Below, one piece after another: positions 1 through 9,557 of a DNA stretch of 64,000 nucleotides. The DNA is from Isotricha intestinalis (taxonomy: Eukaryota; Ciliophora; Litostomatea; Vestibuliferida; Isotrichidae): NCBI GenBank assembly GCA_023807065.1, contig JAJJLU010000336.1:1-64000 (forward strand). The letters are read 5' to 3'. The notes beneath the pieces are model-generated. The model saw only the letters and a list, made by a program, of their open reading frames with translations, ran no database searches and was not told the DNA's origin. Each line of letters begins with the position of its first letter. Position 1 is the first letter of the stretch. A program made the translations under genes and the position numbers.

Positions 1-916
1 TATTATTATGATTATTCTCATCATCTTTATTTATTTTTATTTTTCTAATTTTAATAAAATTATGGTTGTGTCCTTTATTTTTATCATAATAATTATTGAA
101 TTCACATTCTTCACATAAATAATAAGGATTTTTACATCGTTCACATTGATATAAAACACCATAAATTGGTTGAGTTTTACATCTTTCACATTTAACATTA
201 TGAATAACATCATTCGAATTCATATATTTTTTATAGTTTATTTCCTCTATCTTCTTTTCGAATTCTTTTTTTCTTTCTTCTTCTATTTTATTTATTTCTT
301 CTAATTGTGAATCAATTAATTGTTTACAAAAATCCAATGCATCTTTTTTTATTTTTTCCTTTACTTCATTTAATGATTCTTTGACTTCAGGAATAAAATT
401 ATTAGAGTAATCATTATTTTTCTCTTCTATTTCTTTTTTAAATCTTTCTCCCTCGGCCATAAATGCTTCAAATGATTTAAAATTATCTATTATTTTACAA
501 TTTTGCTCAATGAAATCATTTTTTTTTTTTAATTCTTCGAAAATTATATCTTTATCTTCACTATTGTTTACTTTTAATTCTTCTATTTTTTTACTTATTG
601 CTTGATTTATTTTTTCTATCTCGTTTTTACTTTTATTGTTTTTTCTAATTAGCTCTTTTATATCTTCAAATTTCTTGATACTATTTTTGTTTATATCTTT
701 TGTGTTTAACAATTTTTGTGTTTGATTAAATTCTCTTGTTGAATTTATATACTCTGCATAATTGTTATTGTGAATTATATCCTCTTTATCTTTATTTATA
801 AATGTTAATTTTTCAACATTTTCTGAACCCAAAACATCTTTAAAAAGTTTTTGTAAGTCTGAATAATCTAATGCTATATGTTCATTAACAATTACTTCAA
901 CTTTGTTATTTTCCAT
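1..916 (-). CDS. PB1-like / coiled-coil / ZZ zinc-finger protein (3' end cut off)
   Basis: An open frame of 305 codons runs from an ATG at 914-916 (minus strand) out of the left edge, so the C-terminus is missing. The first 60 or so residues look like a PB1 or ubiquitin-like fold. The middle (about 85-235) is Lys/Glu-rich and probably coiled coil. Near the edge sits a ZZ-type zinc finger with paired cysteines (CERC, CERCKNPYYLCEEC) followed by a His-containing tail (KGHNHNF). ZZ fingers bind N-terminal degrons, histone tails or SUMO in known families such as p62/NBR1; which applies here cannot be said. It resembles the small ZZ protein at 3140-3697 and the NBR1-like protein at 53075-54526. 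The function is inferred only from the domains. Confidence 0.8.
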   Translation of the reverse strand, partial: MENNKVEVIVNEHIALDYSDLQKLFKDVLGSENVEKLTFINKDKEDIIHNNNYAEYINSTREFNQTQKLLNTKDINKNSIKKFEDIKELIRKNNKSKNEIEKINQAISKKIEELKVNNSEDKDIIFEELKKKNDFIEQNCKIIDNFKSFEAFMAEGERFKKEIEEKNNDYSNNFIPEVKESLNEVKEKIKKDALDFCKQLIDSQLEEINKIEEERKKEFEKKIEEINYKKYMNSNDVIHNVKCERCKTQPIYGVLYQCERCKNPYYLCEECEFNNYYDKNKGHNHNFIKIRKIKINKDDENNHNN

Positions 917-1107
917 TTATTTAAAAAAATATCTTAATGAAAAAATAGTTAAATACAAAAAGAATAAATTTAATTCTTTAAAAACAAAAATTAAAAAGTA
1001 TAAATAAAATAAAAAAATATAAAAATTCCTTAATTTAAAAAATTTTGTTTTTAATCACAAAAACACAAAAAAAAATCCAAAAAAAAAAAAGTAAAAAAAA
1101 AAGAATT

Positions 1108-1617
1108 TTATTGAAATTTCCAAGTATCAACAAAATTTTCAAAATCGACAAGACCACAATCATCAGGATCAGCAACTTTAATAATATTTTCAATATCTTC
1201 ATCAGAAAAATCATTTTCTTTCCTTAAAATATTTCTTAATTCTTCAGTGGAAATTTTTCCAGTTTCATTAGGATCGAAAAAAGAAAAAGCATTTTTGACT
1301 TCTTCAACACCATCATTAGGAAGAGAATAAATTTTTTCCATAGCTTCCATAAATTGAATTTTATCTACTAATCCACTATTATCTCTATCAGCAATTTTTA
1401 AGAAATCCATTATTTCTTCATTTGTTGCTTCTCTTCCCATTGCTGATAACATTTGACGAACTTCATTTGATTTTACTCTGCTGTCCCCGTCTAAATCCCA
1501 CATGTCAAATAATTCGTTTATTAACACTTTACGGTTGTCTTGAATCACTTTTGTCTTTGTCTCGTTTCCACGAGGACTCTCTGTGACCGTTAATGCAAAT
1601 ATTGATTTACGAGGCAT
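1108..1617 (-). CDS. Centrin/calmodulin-like EF-hand protein
   Basis: A 169-residue protein of centrin size with four EF-hand loops. Loop 1 is at residues 41-52 (DLDGDSRVKSNE) and loop 3 at 115-126 (DPNETGKISTEE); both keep the acidic residue at position 12. Loop 2 (77-88, DRDNSGLVDKIQ) and loop 4 (150-161, DPDDCGLVDFEN) have Gln and Asn there, so these two probably bind calcium weakly or not at all. Centrins act in basal bodies, contractile fibres and the infraciliary lattice of ciliates. The basic N-terminus before EF1 and the spacing fit centrin, but the usual aromatic C-terminal ending is replaced by WKFQ, so a calmodulin-like relative is possible. The ATG is the only good start, and an A/T-only leader precedes it. 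Confidence 0.85.
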   Translation of the reverse strand: MPRKSIFALTVTESPRGNETKTKVIQDNRKVLINELFDMWDLDGDSRVKSNEVRQMLSAMGREATNEEIMDFLKIADRDNSGLVDKIQFMEAMEKIYSLPNDGVEEVKNAFSFFDPNETGKISTEELRNILRKENDFSDEDIENIIKVADPDDCGLVDFENFVDTWKFQ

Positions 1618-1726
1618 TTTTTTTAAATGTTTTTTTTATTTTTTTTATTTTTTTTATAATTTATTATTTGAATAGACCAGATTTATATATTAATTATTAA
1701 TTTTAATTGTATTTTTTTCTTTTTTT

Positions 1727-3073
1727 TTAGTAGTTGTCTTTTAAGTCTAAATTCATGTTTTTATCTATTATATCTTCTTGTTTGTTTGATCCCATTATTA
1801 CAAAACTAAGAAATATTAATATTGCAATTGCAAATATTACCCAAATTGCTATATTCCCAAAACTCCAATTAATTTTCATTAAATTACATCCCAATAAATA
1901 ATTTCCATCATTTTCAATTTCAGCATAAAAAATTCTAAAATTATCATGACCAGTGATAGGATTATCAAAATTAATATTATGAGGAAAATTATTTAATTGA
2001 TTAGAAATCCAAAATAATTTAGCATCATAAATAGCAAGAGTATCAGGCCACATAGTACTAATATTTCCTTTTAAAACTTTAAATTCTCTATAATCCATTC
2101 TTAATAAATCATCATCAATATTTTTAGCAATATAAATGTTTCCACTTTCAATTCCAGTAATATATAGGTTATCATTAGAAGAATATAATAAACCATCACT
2201 AGCTTCTTTTTTAAATCCAGAATAAATAGTAATTGAATGAGATTTATTTTTAATATGTTCTAACATTTGATCTATATTTAATGAATATAACATTCTACTT
2301 GTTAAAGGAGTATAAAATAATGTATTAAAATCACATGATAATGCAATTCCATCTATTCCTGTTTTCATTGGTGAATTTTCTTTTACTTTTGTTTTATTTA
2401 TATGAAGCCAAAAAGTTTCATCTGGCATTACTGTTTCATTAGAATCTAAAACTCTTGTTGCATTTATTTTATCTGTCACTGTTAAATTTAATATAATTAA
2501 TCCTGGTTTATTTTCTTTTTTATCATCTATTGGAATTCCACTATCACTTATATAAGCTAAATTCCTATTTATATCTATTACAATATCATTTAAAAAAGCA
2601 AATTCAGGGTCTGCAATTTCTTTAGGAAAAATATAAGTTCTAGTTCTATTTTTAGATTTTATATCATATACAACTAATTTCATTGAGTTATCTTTTGGTA
2701 AACTCCCATTAATTCTTCCTTGATCTAATATATAAATTGTACCATTAAATATTTCAAAGCCTAAAACTGAATTTAATTTATTTGAGTCATTATAATTATT
2801 TTCTTCTAACGATGGCCATGGTTGAAATAAATGTGTTGTTTTATTAAAAAGTGCAAATGTTGCATAAACATTTTCAAACCATCTTGGAAATGAGACATAT
2901 ATATTTCCTTCATTATCAAATTTAATCCCTGCTGGCATACATGTTGTACAATTTATATCATAGTTGTTTAAACTAAATTTTGTTATATTCCATCCGTAAA
3001 ATAAGTGAAATGGGGTTTCTGATATTTGAATTGTAAATTTTATTAACAAAATTTGGAAAAGAAATTTATTCAT
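1727..3073 (-). CDS. Yellow/major royal jelly-like secreted beta-propeller with C-terminal membrane anchor
   Basis: 448 residues. A hydrophobic N-terminus (about 1-18) reads as a signal peptide. The body resembles the yellow/MRJP family: a propeller-type repeat pattern with GIKFDNEGNIYVSFPRW, FLNDIVIDINRNLAYISDSG and a GIDGIALS block, which correspond to family landmarks. Many N-glycosylation sequons (N-x-S/T) fit an exported protein. Unlike insect members, it ends with a transmembrane segment (about residues 407-427) and a short acidic cytoplasmic tail, so it is probably a type I surface or vacuolar membrane protein. Ligand and role are unknown. The start lies only 66 bases from the divergent ZZ gene. 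The family call rests on remembered motifs, and a profile search would settle it. Confidence 0.7.
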   Translation of the reverse strand: MNKFLFQILLIKFTIQISETPFHLFYGWNITKFSLNNYDINCTTCMPAGIKFDNEGNIYVSFPRWFENVYATFALFNKTTHLFQPWPSLEENNYNDSNKLNSVLGFEIFNGTIYILDQGRINGSLPKDNSMKLVVYDIKSKNRTRTYIFPKEIADPEFAFLNDIVIDINRNLAYISDSGIPIDDKKENKPGLIILNLTVTDKINATRVLDSNETVMPDETFWLHINKTKVKENSPMKTGIDGIALSCDFNTLFYTPLTSRMLYSLNIDQMLEHIKNKSHSITIYSGFKKEASDGLLYSSNDNLYITGIESGNIYIAKNIDDDLLRMDYREFKVLKGNISTMWPDTLAIYDAKLFWISNQLNNFPHNINFDNPITGHDNFRIFYAEIENDGNYLLGCNLMKINWSFGNIAIWVIFAIAILIFLSFVIMGSNKQEDIIDKNMNLDLKDNY

Positions 3074-3139
3074 TTTTTTTGGTTAATTTTTTTTTAAATT
3101 ATTTTTTTTTTCAAATTAGAAATAGTTTATTTAAAACAT

Positions 3140-3697
3140 ATGAATAAACAAAAATATTTTTTTGCAATAATTTGTAATTTATATGAAAAACCTATTGATT
3201 TAGTGATTGATAAAATATTAAATTTTTCTCAATTTACTGAATACATTACTGAAAAATTAAAATTAGATAAAATAATTGAATCAATAAAATTTATAAAAGA
3301 AGGAAAAGAAATTTATATCATAGATGATATGGGACTTAAAATTTTATTTAATTATATATCTAAAAACAATAATTATCAAATTCTAGAAATTAATTGTTCT
3401 GAAGTATATAGAAAAAAAGAAAATATAAATTATAATATTGAAAATGAAGAATTAAATTTTGAAGATAAATTAGAATATCAATTAATAGAATTAAAAGAAA
3501 CAATAATGAAAGAATTATGGTCGAATTTAAAAAATATAAAATACAGAAAAAAAAAATGTTCAAAATGTAATAAACCAATAATAGGATTCTTATATCAATG
3601 TTCAGAATGTAAAATTTTTTTTTTATGTCAAAATTGTATGGAAAAAAATTTGGAAAAAGAAACTAAATTTCATGACCATAAATTTTATATATTATAA
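3140..3697 (+). CDS. Small PB1-like / ZZ zinc-finger protein
   Basis: 185 residues. The N-terminal 85 or so (starting MNKQKYFFAIICNLYEKP) look like a PB1 or ubiquitin-like domain, and a charged helical linker follows. The C-terminus is a ZZ zinc finger: CSKCNKP, YQCSECKIFFLCQNCM, then HDHKF as the closing histidines. The protein stops right after the finger. Its architecture is a short version of the proteins at 1-916 and 53075-54526, so this window holds three related genes. It may work as an adaptor that recognises degrons or peptides. It is divergent from the royal-jelly-like gene and is followed after 69 bases by the DENN gene on the same strand. Confidence 0.8.
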   Translation: MNKQKYFFAIICNLYEKPIDLVIDKILNFSQFTEYITEKLKLDKIIESIKFIKEGKEIYIIDDMGLKILFNYISKNNNYQILEINCSEVYRKKENINYNIENEELNFEDKLEYQLIELKETIMKELWSNLKNIKYRKKKCSKCNKPIIGFLYQCSECKIFFLCQNCMEKNLEKETKFHDHKFYIL

Positions 3698-3766
3698 AAA
3701 TAAATATACACAAAAAAAAAAATAAAAATATTGAAATTTTTTATTTAAAATAAATTAATATTAAAA

Positions 3767-6700
3767 ATGAACAGTGGAGCAGTTGAAACAGTTGATGATA
3801 AAAAAGCTAAAAATTTATTAGATGGAAAAACAATAACAAAATATCCTTTTAATGGAAAATGTGATAATTTAATAGATAAATTTTTACTTTTAGGATATGA
3901 ACAAAATTATATTGAAAAATATCTTCCTGAGAAAATAGAAGAAGGAATAAAAGAAATAAAAAAAGAAAATATACCAAAAAATTCATTATATGAATATAAA
4001 AATTTTAATGAAAGACCAATAGTATTAAATGAAATAACATATGATTATAATAAAGAATTATTAGACAATGATTTAATATCAGAATTAATTTTCCCAGATT
4101 ATCCGAATATAATTTATATATTAAGAGAACATAAAAATTCAAATAATGAAAATCCAGAACCTCAAGGTTATAAAGTTTTATTTTATTTAGGTCCTCAAGA
4201 TTTTGCAAATTCAAAAAAATCATATAATGGTTTAGGATATGTTTTTTTCAGAAATATTGAAATTAAAATTATAAATGATATTAAATATTATATTTATATT
4301 CCTTATGTATTATGTTTCATAAGTGAATATCCTTATTTCTCAAATTTTGGTATTATATGTGAAGAAATTAAAAAAAAAATGTTTTTTGAAAATTCAAGTG
4401 TTCCTATTGAAATATTATTATATAATACTGTTAAATTTACTCCAAGTCCAATTGAAAATAATGTTAGATTATTATTTGGTGGAATGTTAAATGAAGGTTT
4501 TACAAGTGAAAATAAACAAATAACAAAAGAAACTTTAAAAGAACAAAAAGTTCCAGAAATTTTTTTTAAGCAATTATCAGGTTATCCATTTTTTGATATA
4601 AATTTAAGTGTAATATTTAATTTATTACCAACAGAAATAATAGTTGAAGTTTTTATTTTTACATTTTTAGAAAATGATATATTATTCTATAGTCAAAATA
4701 TAGAAATTTTAAATACAATAATGTATATTTTTTCAAATTTAAATTATCCTTTAAATGACACAATATATTTTTGGCATGTTGTAAGTGTATCAATAAAAAA
4801 TTTTTTAACAGGAAATTCAACTTTTGTAGGAAAAACATGTTCAACAATGATTGGAATAAATACATTATATGATCCAAATTATCAAACAACACAAAGAATA
4901 AGAGAACATTTTGTTTTAGATATTGATGGAAAAAATTTTTTTTATGTTTATTCTGATGAAAATGAAGATACTAAAAAAACAATGTGTCTACATGATCATA
5001 TCAAAAAGGCAATTAAGGAAAAAAGTAATAATGAAAAATCAAAATTTGATTTAGTTGGAAATTTAAATCTTTTATTTTCTGAATTAGAAGTAATTTCTAA
5101 AAAAGTGACTGCAATTAATTATAATGTTGAACAACAATTTCCTGGTTTTTTTAAAATTGAAAGTTCAGAATATGATATTGTTCAACAACAAAATCGAAAA
5201 ATTCAACAAATTTTTTATTCTTTTATTGTAAATGTTTTAAATTCTTTTTGTAAAAATAATATTTCAATTTCTGAAAGAAGTAATAATGATGAAAGAGAAC
5301 CAAGTATAATTTCAAGTGATAGTTTTGCAGGAAGTGAAAAAAAAAATTTTAGAGTTACTTTAATTGAAAATTCCGAAAATGAAAATGATGAATTGAAAAT
5401 TTTATTCGAAGATAAATTTAAAGAAAGTTCTAAATATGGAACTTATATGATTAATTTTATAATGTATCATGATTGCATTGATTTATATAAAATTCCTTTA
5501 ATTTTTATTGATGAATTTATTTATTGGATTAGTTCAAAAGGAGCAAATTTAAAAGAATTTAATTATTTTGATTTAATTGATTCTTTATATATTAAAAAAA
5601 AAAATGAAAAATCTTCAAAAAATAATGAAAATGTGGAAGCTGCTCCTAATAATCATAATAAAAAGCAAGATAATAAATGTAATGACATTATTGTTTCTTT
5701 TGAAACTTTCTTAAATAGATATGAAGAATTATTCAGAAAAAATATAAATAGAGAACAATCAGATTCTAAAATTTTTTCTAAAAAGGCTAAAACTCCAAGA
5801 AAATTAATAAAATACGGAAGAAAAAATTATCTATTAGATGATGAGCTTTTAACTAAATATATTTATTTATTAAATAATACAGTAAAAGAAAAATTTGATT
5901 TAATTAAATTTTTCCCCACAATAAATTTAGTATTAAATACTCAAATAAAGGAATTTAAACAAAGTGATATAAGTGATAAAATAGAAGAATCTTTAGTAGA
6001 AAGAAAATTTTTTAGTTCATATTGTTTAATAAAATATTCATTATATAATATTTTAGCAATAATGATTGATTTATTATGTGTTGATTCAGATACAATAAAT
6101 AGATTAACAACTTTTTCTTCTAAAACAAGTACAAGAGATAGAAAATATATGGTGATGATGTGTTCTGTTTTTTATCAATTAATTAAGAAAGAAGAAAATA
6201 AAAAAAAATTAAAAACATTGAGAGAATGTTTTAAAAAACTCTCTAAATATATTACTGAAAATAAAATGCTACCTAATGAAGAATTAGTTGATATTCTTAA
6301 TAAAAAAGAAAATTCTGAAAATTCCGAAAATTCTGATAATATTGAAAAAAATGAAAATATTTTATCTGAAAAATCAATTGAAGAAAATGATAAAAATAAT
6401 ACCTATATTTTTAGTAACATTAAAGTTAGATATAAAAAAAATGAAAATGAATTAAAAGATGAAAAATCAAGAAATCAATTTGAAAAAGATATTTTTGCTT
6501 ATGCAGAAAATAATGGTTATGATGGGAAATTTGAAAAATTTCATATTTGCTTTGACAGTGAAAAAATGATTCATAATCTTTGGATTGATGTTTTTTCACC
6601 AAAAAAAATTTATTTAGAAAGTAAAAGTGTTATTAATATTTTCCTTAAAAAGTTAAATTCTGAAATTTTAAATAAAAATAATCTTTTAGAAATTATTGCG

Positions 6701-6844
6701 AATCAATTATTTTATTTTAAAATTTTACCCATTGAAAAATGGACAGATTTAGGGAAAAATCAATTAAAAGAAACTCATTTAATTAGCATTATTGACATGT
6801 TATCAATGTTTTATGTTCTTTTAAAACAAAATATTGGTAATTAA
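3767..6844 (+). CDS. DENN-domain protein, probable Rab guanine-nucleotide exchange factor
   Basis: 1025 residues with a tripartite DENN module. The upstream DENN part lies at about 85-190 (FPDYPNIIYILREH, then LGYVFFRNIEIKI). The core DENN part lies at about 190-400 and shows the typical CFISEYPYF, PIEILLYNTV, LSGYPFFDINLSVIFNLLP and ENDILFYSQNIEILN stretches. A downstream part follows with SYGTYMINFIMY-like helices. DENN proteins load GTP on Rab proteins and so steer vesicle traffic. The C-terminal third is helical and charged, with an Asn/Ser/Glu-rich low-complexity patch near residues 845-880, and is not recognised. Which Rab is used cannot be told. Family membership is firm; the exact DENND subfamily is not. 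Confidence 0.85.
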   Translation: MNSGAVETVDDKKAKNLLDGKTITKYPFNGKCDNLIDKFLLLGYEQNYIEKYLPEKIEEGIKEIKKENIPKNSLYEYKNFNERPIVLNEITYDYNKELLDNDLISELIFPDYPNIIYILREHKNSNNENPEPQGYKVLFYLGPQDFANSKKSYNGLGYVFFRNIEIKIINDIKYYIYIPYVLCFISEYPYFSNFGIICEEIKKKMFFENSSVPIEILLYNTVKFTPSPIENNVRLLFGGMLNEGFTSENKQITKETLKEQKVPEIFFKQLSGYPFFDINLSVIFNLLPTEIIVEVFIFTFLENDILFYSQNIEILNTIMYIFSNLNYPLNDTIYFWHVVSVSIKNFLTGNSTFVGKTCSTMIGINTLYDPNYQTTQRIREHFVLDIDGKNFFYVYSDENEDTKKTMCLHDHIKKAIKEKSNNEKSKFDLVGNLNLLFSELEVISKKVTAINYNVEQQFPGFFKIESSEYDIVQQQNRKIQQIFYSFIVNVLNSFCKNNISISERSNNDEREPSIISSDSFAGSEKKNFRVTLIENSENENDELKILFEDKFKESSKYGTYMINFIMYHDCIDLYKIPLIFIDEFIYWISSKGANLKEFNYFDLIDSLYIKKKNEKSSKNNENVEAAPNNHNKKQDNKCNDIIVSFETFLNRYEELFRKNINREQSDSKIFSKKAKTPRKLIKYGRKNYLLDDELLTKYIYLLNNTVKEKFDLIKFFPTINLVLNTQIKEFKQSDISDKIEESLVERKFFSSYCLIKYSLYNILAIMIDLLCVDSDTINRLTTFSSKTSTRDRKYMVMMCSVFYQLIKKEENKKKLKTLRECFKKLSKYITENKMLPNEELVDILNKKENSENSENSDNIEKNENILSEKSIEENDKNNTYIFSNIKVRYKKNENELKDEKSRNQFEKDIFAYAENNGYDGKFEKFHICFDSEKMIHNLWIDVFSPKKIYLESKSVINIFLKKLNSEILNKNNLLEIIANQLFYFKILPIEKWTDLGKNQLKETHLISIIDMLSMFYVLLKQNIGN

Positions 6845-7266
6845 ATAATTTATTAAAATAATAGTTTAAAAATTTTAATTTTTATATTTTCAATAAAATC
6901 ACAAAAAGTTTTGTTTATCATTTAAATGTTTTAAGATTTAAATATATTTATAAAAATAATTAAAAAATTAGATTGATGAATGCTTATAATATTAAAACAT
7001 ATATTAATATTTTTACCATTAAACTAAACATATATTTATTAATTCCAATAATGGTATAAATCTTTAATAAATTTAAATGATATATATAAACATATATACA
7101 ATAAAATTAAACCAATTCTAAAAATCAAATTTATAAAACAAAATTATTTTATCCTTAATTAATAAGTTATATAAGAGAAAACCATACAAACATGGTAAAA
7201 CCTACAAATATATGTAAAAAAAATTTATAAACAAATAAAAATATAAAGACGTAAATAAAACCTTAT
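6845..7266. other. Intergenic region, 422 bases, convergent gene ends
   Basis: Very AT-rich, with no convincing ORF. It separates the 3' ends of the DENN gene and the RRM gene. It holds a 7-bp inverted repeat (TACCATT at 7014-7020 and AATGGTA at 7050-7056) and, at the right edge, the palindrome listed separately. Confidence 0.6.
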
Positions 7267-7278
7267 TTAATAAGGTTT
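7258..7278. repeat. Near-perfect palindrome over the RRM stop codon
   Basis: AAACCTTATT and AATAAGGTTT are exact inverted copies around a single T at 7268. The stop codon of the RRM gene lies at its centre (7267-7269). It could form a hairpin in the mRNA close to the stop or mark a 3'-end processing site; it may also be chance in such AT-rich DNA. Confidence 0.7.
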
Positions 7279-8661
7279 ATAACTTTCATTATTAAATAAA
7301 GAACTTCGAGTTTTTCCTTTTCTACAACTACTTCTATCAGGACCAAATTCATCCATAAATTCAAAATTATCATTTTTATTATTTTTCTCTTCTTTATTAT
7401 TTAGTTTAATTTTATTTTTTTCAAATTTATCATCTAATTCTTCTGGAAATAATTTAATTTTTAAATTATTTCTTTTATAATTACTTAATTTAGAAACTTC
7501 TTCTCCATTTGAATCATATAATTTAAAATGAATAAAATTACATGAAGATGGATTTTTTAATTGATTATTAAAATAATCTTGAAATTGATTATTTATATTA
7601 TTCGTTTTTTTTCTTTCATTTTTATTTTCTTTTTCAGATTCATTTTTTAAGTTTGTATGGCTTTCTAAATTTGGATTATTATTATTAATCATATAATTCT
7701 TATTAAAATATTTAATTTTTTTATTACTTTGTAAATTTACTTTTGTAAAACATGTAATTTCATTTTTTGGAATATAATTTTGATATGTAAATAAATTTGC
7801 TCCATTTTTTATTTTATTTCCTACTAATAATTTCCCAAGCGACTTTAAAGAATAATTAAAAATAATTTCATTGTTATTTTTTTTAATATTATGATTACTA
7901 AAAATAATGTTATTATTATTAAGTTTATGAAAATATTCTTTTTCATGTAAAATATTCATACTTTGAATTTTTGGTTTAGATCTTTTACATTCTATTAACT
8001 TTCCATTTAAAATATGGCAATTACCTTTTTTCATAATTTTATCAATTGTTTCTTTTTCATTAAAAATAATAAATCCAAAGCCTCTTGATTTTCCTGTTAA
8101 TTTATCTGTCATAATTATTCCTTTTTCAATTTCTCCAAATTGACTGAAATAATTAAATAAATCTTTTTTTGTGAAAGATGGTAATAAACCTCCAACAAAC
8201 ATTTTTCTTAAATATAAAGGAGAAGAATTTTTATTCGCCAAACAAAAAGATGAAAATGTTAAATTTATATCATTTTGAAATTTTCTGTTTGTTATAATTT
8301 TATTTTTTAATTTCTCCTTTGGAATTGATAATTTACAATTTATTTCTTTCCCTTTTATAAAATGAGATGTTCTTAAAATATCATGTATTTTTTCTTTGTT
8401 TTTTAAAGTAATAAAACCAAATCCTCTTGAAATATCTAAAAAAATAGTTAAAAAATATTATACTTGTATCTTTTTCAAGCATTATTTTACAATCAATAAT
8501 AGGACAAAAATTCTTTTCGAAATATTCTTTTAAATCATCTAAATTTTATTTATATTATATATACTTTCTGTTATATCGTTATTAATGCCTCCAATAAATA
8601 TTTTATTGCTAAAAAGAAAAAAATTTATATTTTATTTATACTTTTGTAAACTTGTTGACAT
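7267..8661 (-). CDS. Tandem-RRM RNA-binding protein (hnRNP A/B, Musashi or Hrp1 type) with three mini-introns
   Basis: Joining four exons (8642-8661, 8565-8608, 8464-8538, 7267-8435) gives a 435-residue protein in one frame. The introns are 33, 26 and 28 bases (8609-8641, 8539-8564, 8436-8463 on the minus strand), all GTAT...TAG. RRM1 has RNP2 KIFIGGIN and RNP1 RGFGFITL; RRM2 has RNP2 KMFVGGLL and RNP1 RGFGFIIF. Both RNP1 motifs keep the aromatic residues that stack on RNA. Two RRMs in tandem at the N-terminus with a long Asn/Lys-rich tail is the hnRNP A/B, DAZAP1, Musashi or Hrp1 plan, with roles in mRNA processing, export or translation. The last exon alone looks like a 324-residue one-RRM protein starting at 8241, which is an artefact. 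RRM1 becomes complete only after splicing. Confidence 0.88.
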
Positions 8662-9557
8662 TATTTTATTTTAATTAATTAAAACTATTGATATTATAAA
8701 TTAAATTATTTTTTTCATTTGTTATGTGGAGTAGAGAAAAATTATTTTCTTTCTAAATAAAATTGTAACCATGTTTTTTTAAAATATTATTATAAAAAAA
8801 ATAATGAATATTTATAAATGATTTTTTACTTATATTTAATTAAAAATAGAAGGAATGTATGTTGAAATTTCATTGTTTCTTTATTGAAATAACCCCATTA
8901 AAAAATTATATCAAAATTAAAAAATATATCTATTATTTAATTTTTATTGTTTGAAAACATAAAAATTTGAAGGAAAACGTTTATAAAAAAAACTAAAAAA
9001 TTAAAAGGTAATTAATGCTATCAAAATCATATAAAAAAATACAAAAAAGAAAATCTACTTAATTATTGTTAAAATGAAAAAATAAACTAATAAATTCTAA
9101 GCAAATTTTCTTAGAATCAGAACTCTGTGAAATATTTTTAGAATTGATTCCAGAAATAATAGAACTTAATCTTTTACTTCTCTTAGTTTCAATAAACTAT
9201 CCAACAAACAATTTTGAGTTTTATTAATTTCACTTTTACAATATATTATCCACTTAAAGTACACCTAAATATAATAAAATAAATCATTTTTTAAAGATAA
9301 ATATTCTTTAAACTTCTCAAATCATTTTCACTTAAATTAATATAAAATCATTTTTTCCATCATTAATATTTTATATAAAAATTCAATATAATCAGAATAA
9401 TTCTCATCAATATTGCTGGAATGTTTAAATTTAAATTGGATAAACTTAAGAGATACAAGTTTTGGATTTTTATATTAATTATTTTTCTATAATTAAATTT
9501 TTATATTTTTTAATTTATATTAATTTAATGAAAATAAATTTTAAGAATTTTAATAGT
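8662..9557. other. Intergenic region, 896 bases, with a coding remnant
   Basis: AT-rich and without an intact gene. The left part upstream of the RRM start shows nothing recognisable. The right half contains the broken minus-strand coding trace listed separately. Confidence 0.5.
9059..9475 (-). pseudogene. Broken coding remnant, unidentified
   Basis: On the minus strand, protein-like pieces are interrupted by stops and frame changes: a run including IDENYSDYIEFLYKILMMEK, then NLSENDLRSLKNIYL, then INKTQNCLLDSLLKLREVK, then in another frame SSIISGINSKNISQ up to a stop at 9059-9061. Their base content is higher than that of the surroundings. They may be a decayed gene, or small exons with introns that I could not place. 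No family is recognised. Confidence 0.3.

Noticed and set aside
1045..1227. A 60-residue Lys-rich plus-strand ORF.
   Set aside because: Overlaps the centrin-like gene on the other strand; low-complexity composition only.
7267..8241. A one-RRM protein that starts at 8241.
   Set aside because: The frame continues upstream and splicing adds a complete first RRM, so 8241 is an internal Met.
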